Part shown: one piece after another, positions 5,818-8,292 of the stretch
Numbering within the stretch: position 1 is the stretch's first letter
Layout of the letters: the number at the start of each line of letters is the position of its first letter
Assembly (NCBI GenBank): GCA_019247245.1
Contig: JAFAPF010000018.1
Coordinates: 1 to 8,292 of the forward strand
Direction of reading: 5' to 3'
DNA: 8,292 bases
DNA from: Rubrobacter sp.
GTDB lineage: Bacteria; Actinomycetota; Rubrobacteria; Rubrobacterales; Rubrobacteraceae
Made by a program: the position numbers and the translations under genes
Notes under the pieces: generated by a model
The model's database searches: none
What the model was told of the DNA's origin: nothing
The model's input: only the letters and a program-made list of their open reading frames with translations

Positions 5818-6759
5818 CTAGATCTCTTCGAAGATCTTCTCCGAGGCCGAGATGGGGTCCAGCTCTCGCTTATACACGCGCTCCATGATCTTCGTGTCCC
5901 CTCTTTGGAGGCGCTCCTGCACCTTGTTTTGCATCTTGTTCGCGGCCCAGGAGACTACGAACTCCCTCTGCGAGGCCCGCTGGCGCTTCTCCAGTTCCCC
6001 GCTCTTCTCCAGGCTCGCCCGGTGCTCCTCGATCTTCTCTTTGAGCTCCTCTATGCCCTCGCCCGTGTCCCCACGCGTCATGATGATCGAGGGCATCGGG
6101 GCATCGGGGTCGAGTTCGTGCCCGATCTCCAGGGTAGAACGCACCTCCGCCTTGGCCTCGTTGGCCTGTGGGTGATCGGACTTGTTGATGCAGAAGATGT
6201 CCGCGATCTCCATCACGCCCGCTTTGAGCGCCTGCACCGCGTCCCCTGCCCCCGGCTGCAGACAGAGAACCACCGTGTCGGCGGCGGACGCGACCTCGAC
6301 CTCTCCCTGCCCCACACCCATAGTCTCGTAGATCACCACGTCCGTCCCGTAGGCCTCCATAGCAAGACCAGCGAGCCGCGACCCACCCGCCAAGCCCCCC
6401 AGGTGTCCCCGGTTCCCCATCGAGCGGATGAAGACGTTCTTGTCGAGGAAATGGTCGACGAGGCGGATCCGGTCGCCCAATATGGCACCCTTCGTGAACG
6501 GGCTGGAGGGGTCCACCGAGACCACTCCAACCTTCTTGTCCTCCTCGCGGAAGAGCTCTATGAGCTTGGCGATGATGCTGCTCTTGCCCGCGCCGGGCGG
6601 CCCGGTGAAGCCAACACTGAGGGCCGCGCCCGTATGCTGGTAGAGCTCGGAGATGATGTCCGGCGTCTGCGGGTCCTCGTCCTCTATTTTCGAGATCACC
6701 CGGGCAAGGGCCCGCCGGTCGCCGGAGAGCAACCGCTCGGTTAGTTCGTTGCCGTTCAT
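5818..6759 (-). CDS. meaB: MeaB, GTPase chaperone of B12-dependent acyl-CoA mutase
   Basis: MeaB (MMAA/ArgK family of G3E GTPases) uses GTP to gate cofactor loading into the mutase and to protect or repair it in the cytoplasm. The 313-aa protein has the P-loop GPPGAGKS (53-60), the Mg/switch segment VDPSSPFTKGAILGDRIRL (82-100), RSMGNRGHLGGL (112-123), ETMGVGQGEVEV (145-156) and the base-recognition motif NKSD (192-195). The C-terminal dimerisation part is present, and the length is usual. The usual wording of the 145-156 motif is ETVGVGQSE, so Met147 and Gly152 are small departures. Its ATG directly follows the TAG of the B12-binding subunit gene, which implies translational coupling and matched amounts. 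MeaB beside a split mutase is also the arrangement of known 2-hydroxyisobutyryl-CoA mutase operons. Confidence 0.95.
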   Translation of the reverse strand: MNGNELTERLLSGDRRALARVISKIEDEDPQTPDIISELYQHTGAALSVGFTGPPGAGKSSIIAKLIELFREEDKKVGVVSVDPSSPFTKGAILGDRIRLVDHFLDKNVFIRSMGNRGHLGGLAGGSRLAGLAMEAYGTDVVIYETMGVGQGEVEVASAADTVVLCLQPGAGDAVQALKAGVMEIADIFCINKSDHPQANEAKAEVRSTLEIGHELDPDAPMPSIIMTRGDTGEGIEELKEKIEEHRASLEKSGELEKRQRASQREFVVSWAANKMQNKVQERLQRGDTKIMERVYKRELDPISASEKIFEEI

Positions 6760-7161
6760 CTAGCTCGCCGAGACTGCTTCTTGCACGTACTCCACCGCCT
6801 TTTTGGTCGGGGTTCCCGGCGTGAAGACCTCGCCGACCCCGGCCTCCTTGAGCTTATCGATGTCGTCCTTGGGGATCGTTCCCCCCACGAAGACCACCAC
6901 GTCCCCGGCGTCGTTCTCCTCCAGGAGTTCTATGATGCGCGGGACTAGCGTCATGTGGGCCCCCGAGAGAATGGAGACGCCTATGGCGTTGGCGTCCTCC
7001 TGGATAGTCGTCTCCACGATCTGATCAGGCGTCTGGTGCAGGCCCGTGTAGATCACCTCCATGCCGGCGTCCCTCAAAGCGCGCGCGATGATCTTGGCTC
7101 CTCGGTCGTGGCCGTCCAAGCCCACCTTCGCTACCACCACCCTTGTTGTCTCCTCCGGCAC
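6760..7161 (-). CDS. Small, B12-binding subunit of a split acyl-CoA mutase
   Basis: This 133-aa protein is the stand-alone C-terminal (cobalamin-binding) domain of the methylmalonyl-CoA mutase family. It has the base-off/His-on signature DGHDRGA (16-22; His18 is the predicted lower ligand of cobalt), [10 protein letters not shown] (63-72) for the nucleotide tail, and FVGGTIP (91-97), ending with [16 protein letters not shown]. The length is normal for IcmB, HcmB or archaeal mutase beta subunits. The start is GTG 7159-7161 with AAAGGAGG 5 nt upstream, and the gap to the large subunit is 62 bp. It should form an alpha2beta2 complex with the large subunit encoded just upstream. The sequence alone does not tell methylmalonyl-CoA mutase from isobutyryl-CoA or hydroxyisobutyryl-CoA mutase. 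Confidence 0.94.
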   Translation of the reverse strand: MPEETTRVVVAKVGLDGHDRGAKIIARALRDAGMEVIYTGLHQTPDQIVETTIQEDANAIGVSILSGAHMTLVPRIIELLEENDAGDVVVFVGGTIPKDDIDKLKEAGVGEVFTPGTPTKKAVEYVQEAVSAS

Positions 7162-7223
7162 GCTTGCCTCCTTTAGCCCTCGCTATCGATTTTCTTGCCA
7201 ACCTCCGCAGCCTCCTGCGACCG

Positions 7224-8292
7224 CTATAGCGCCGGCGTTTCGCGGTAGCTGCCGTAGACCTCCTTCATGGCGTCGCAGATCTCTTGCACCGTGGCGTAGG
7301 CCCGCACCGCCTCGATGGTTGGGTACATTGTATTCTCACCCTCTTCGGCGGCCTTTTTTACAGCCTCCAAGCACTCCTGGACCCGCTCGTTGTCGCGGCG
7401 CTCCTTGAGCTTCTTGAGGCACTCTATCTGGCCCTCACCGACCTCTTCGTCGACGCTGTGCAGCTCTACGTCAGCCTCTTCTTGGGGCCTGTGTATGTTG
7501 TGGTTGACGACGTAGCGCTTCTGTTCTTCGATCTCGCGCACGTAACGGGCGCTAGCCTCGGCGATCTCGCCCATCTGGTAGCCGTTCTCTATGGCCTTTA
7601 CGACCCCACCGAGCTCGTCTATCCGCTCGAAGTACTCGTATGCCTGCCGCTCGAGCTCGTTGGTAAGAGCCTCGACGAAGTAAGAACCGCCCAAGGGGTC
7701 TATGGTGTTGGCGACGGCGGTCTCCAGGGCCGCTATCTGCTGGGTGCGCACGGCGGTCCGCACCGCCCGCTCGGTCGGTAGCGCCAGAGCCTCATCGAAC
7801 GAGTTCGTGTGCAGGCTCTGCGTGCCGCCCAGGATCGCGGCCAGGGCCTCGAACGCCGTTCTTGCGATGTTGTTCAGGGGCTCTGGTGCCACAAGGGAGA
7901 CGCCGGCGGTTTGGGTGTGGAAGCGGAGCTTGAGACTCCGCTCGTCCTTGGCTCCGTACCTGTTCTTCATCTCCCTGGCCCAGATACGCCTGGCGGCGCG
8001 GAACTTAGCGATCTCCTCGAAGAAGTCTATATGCGAGTTGAAGAAGAATGAGAAACGCGGTGCGAAGTCGTCCACGTCAAGCCCCGCATCGATCCCCGCC
8101 TGCACGTACGCGAACCCGTCGGAAAGGGTGAAGGCGAGCTCCTGCGCCGCGGTAGAGCCCGCTTCGCGGATGTGGTACCCGCTTATGGAGACGGTGTTCC
8201 ACTTGGGCATGTGCTTCGTGGCGTAGACGAGCATATCCTTGAAGACCTGCATGGAAGGCTCGGGCGGGAAGAGCCACTCCTTCTGGGCTATG
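7224..8292 (-). CDS. Large (catalytic) subunit of a B12-dependent acyl-CoA mutase, C-terminal part, cut by right edge
   Basis: The frame is open to the right edge and gives the last 355 residues of a roughly 550-residue large subunit. It catalyses a radical 1,2 carbon-skeleton rearrangement of an acyl-CoA with adenosylcobalamin. From the edge it reads IAQKEWLFPPEPSMQV, then SISGYHIREAGST with the conserved active-site His (residue 40 of the fragment, equal to His244 of Propionibacterium MutB). Then come FFNSHIDFFEEIAKFRAARR, HTQTAGVSL, SLHTNSFDEALALPTERA and TIDPLGGSYFVE. There is no B12 domain at the end; it is the next gene. Residue 3 of the fragment is Gln where MutB has Arg207, the residue that holds the carboxylate of methylmalonyl-CoA. 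This favours an isobutyryl-CoA or 2-hydroxyisobutyryl-CoA mutase. The second diagnostic residue (Tyr89 in MutB) is outside the window. Confidence 0.93.
   Translation of the reverse strand, partial: IAQKEWLFPPEPSMQVFKDMLVYATKHMPKWNTVSISGYHIREAGSTAAQELAFTLSDGFAYVQAGIDAGLDVDDFAPRFSFFFNSHIDFFEEIAKFRAARRIWAREMKNRYGAKDERSLKLRFHTQTAGVSLVAPEPLNNIARTAFEALAAILGGTQSLHTNSFDEALALPTERAVRTAVRTQQIAALETAVANTIDPLGGSYFVEALTNELERQAYEYFERIDELGGVVKAIENGYQMGEIAEASARYVREIEEQKRYVVNHNIHRPQEEADVELHSVDEEVGEGQIECLKKLKERRDNERVQECLEAVKKAAEEGENTMYPTIEAVRAYATVQEICDAMKEVYGSYRETPAL

Noticed and set aside
5785..6744. Long plus-strand open frame (319 codons) opposite meaB
   Set aside because: It lies antisense to a clear MeaB and shows no recognisable domain; long antisense frames are expected in GC-rich coding DNA.
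1..8292. tRNA, rRNA, CRISPR arrays, insertion sequences, attachment sites
   Set aside because: I saw no regular spaced repeats, transposase motifs, terminal inverted repeats or tRNA-like folds; the only repeats are the short degenerate ones between cobQ and cobN.

Overview
The window holds one vitamin B12 locus, and every gene I can support is read from the minus strand. The DNA is GC-rich, starts are often GTG or TTG, Shine-Dalgarno (SD) sites are strong, and the genes sit almost end to end. A split acyl-CoA mutase, CbtB/CbtA cobalt transporters and CobN fit a high-GC actinobacterium. A Rubrobacter-like host is my best guess, made from protein style only and not tested.

In the direction of transcription (right to left), the first block is a mutase operon. 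It contains the C-terminal part of the large subunit of a B12-dependent acyl-CoA mutase (cut by the right edge), its separate B12-binding subunit, the MeaB GTPase chaperone, a BtuF-like corrin-binding protein with no signal peptide, and a PaaG-like crotonase. The only substrate-contact residue visible in the mutase is Gln where methylmalonyl-CoA mutase has Arg. This points to isobutyryl-CoA or 2-hydroxyisobutyryl-CoA mutase rather than methylmalonyl-CoA mutase.

The second block starts 25 bp after the crotonase. A promoter (TTGACA, 18 bp, TACACT) leads into a complete cobalamin riboswitch, which ends just before a hairpin that can cover the cbtB SD. The riboswitch precedes cbtB, cbtA, cobQ (cobyric acid synthase) and cobN (large cobaltochelatase subunit, cut by the left edge). 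The likely logic is cobalt uptake and adenosylcobalamin synthesis under B12 feedback, supplying the mutase encoded next door.

Three things stand out. Both cobalt-transporter genes are out of frame: cbtB needs a -1 step at GGGG just before a UGA stop, and cbtA needs a +1 step and seems to have lost its middle. CobQ carries a C-terminal tail of about 75 residues read from degenerate GCTGA-type repeats, and the cobN start codon lies in the same repeats. Finally, a cytoplasmic BtuF-like protein sits directly after meaB, which suggests a role in handling cobalamin inside the cell.
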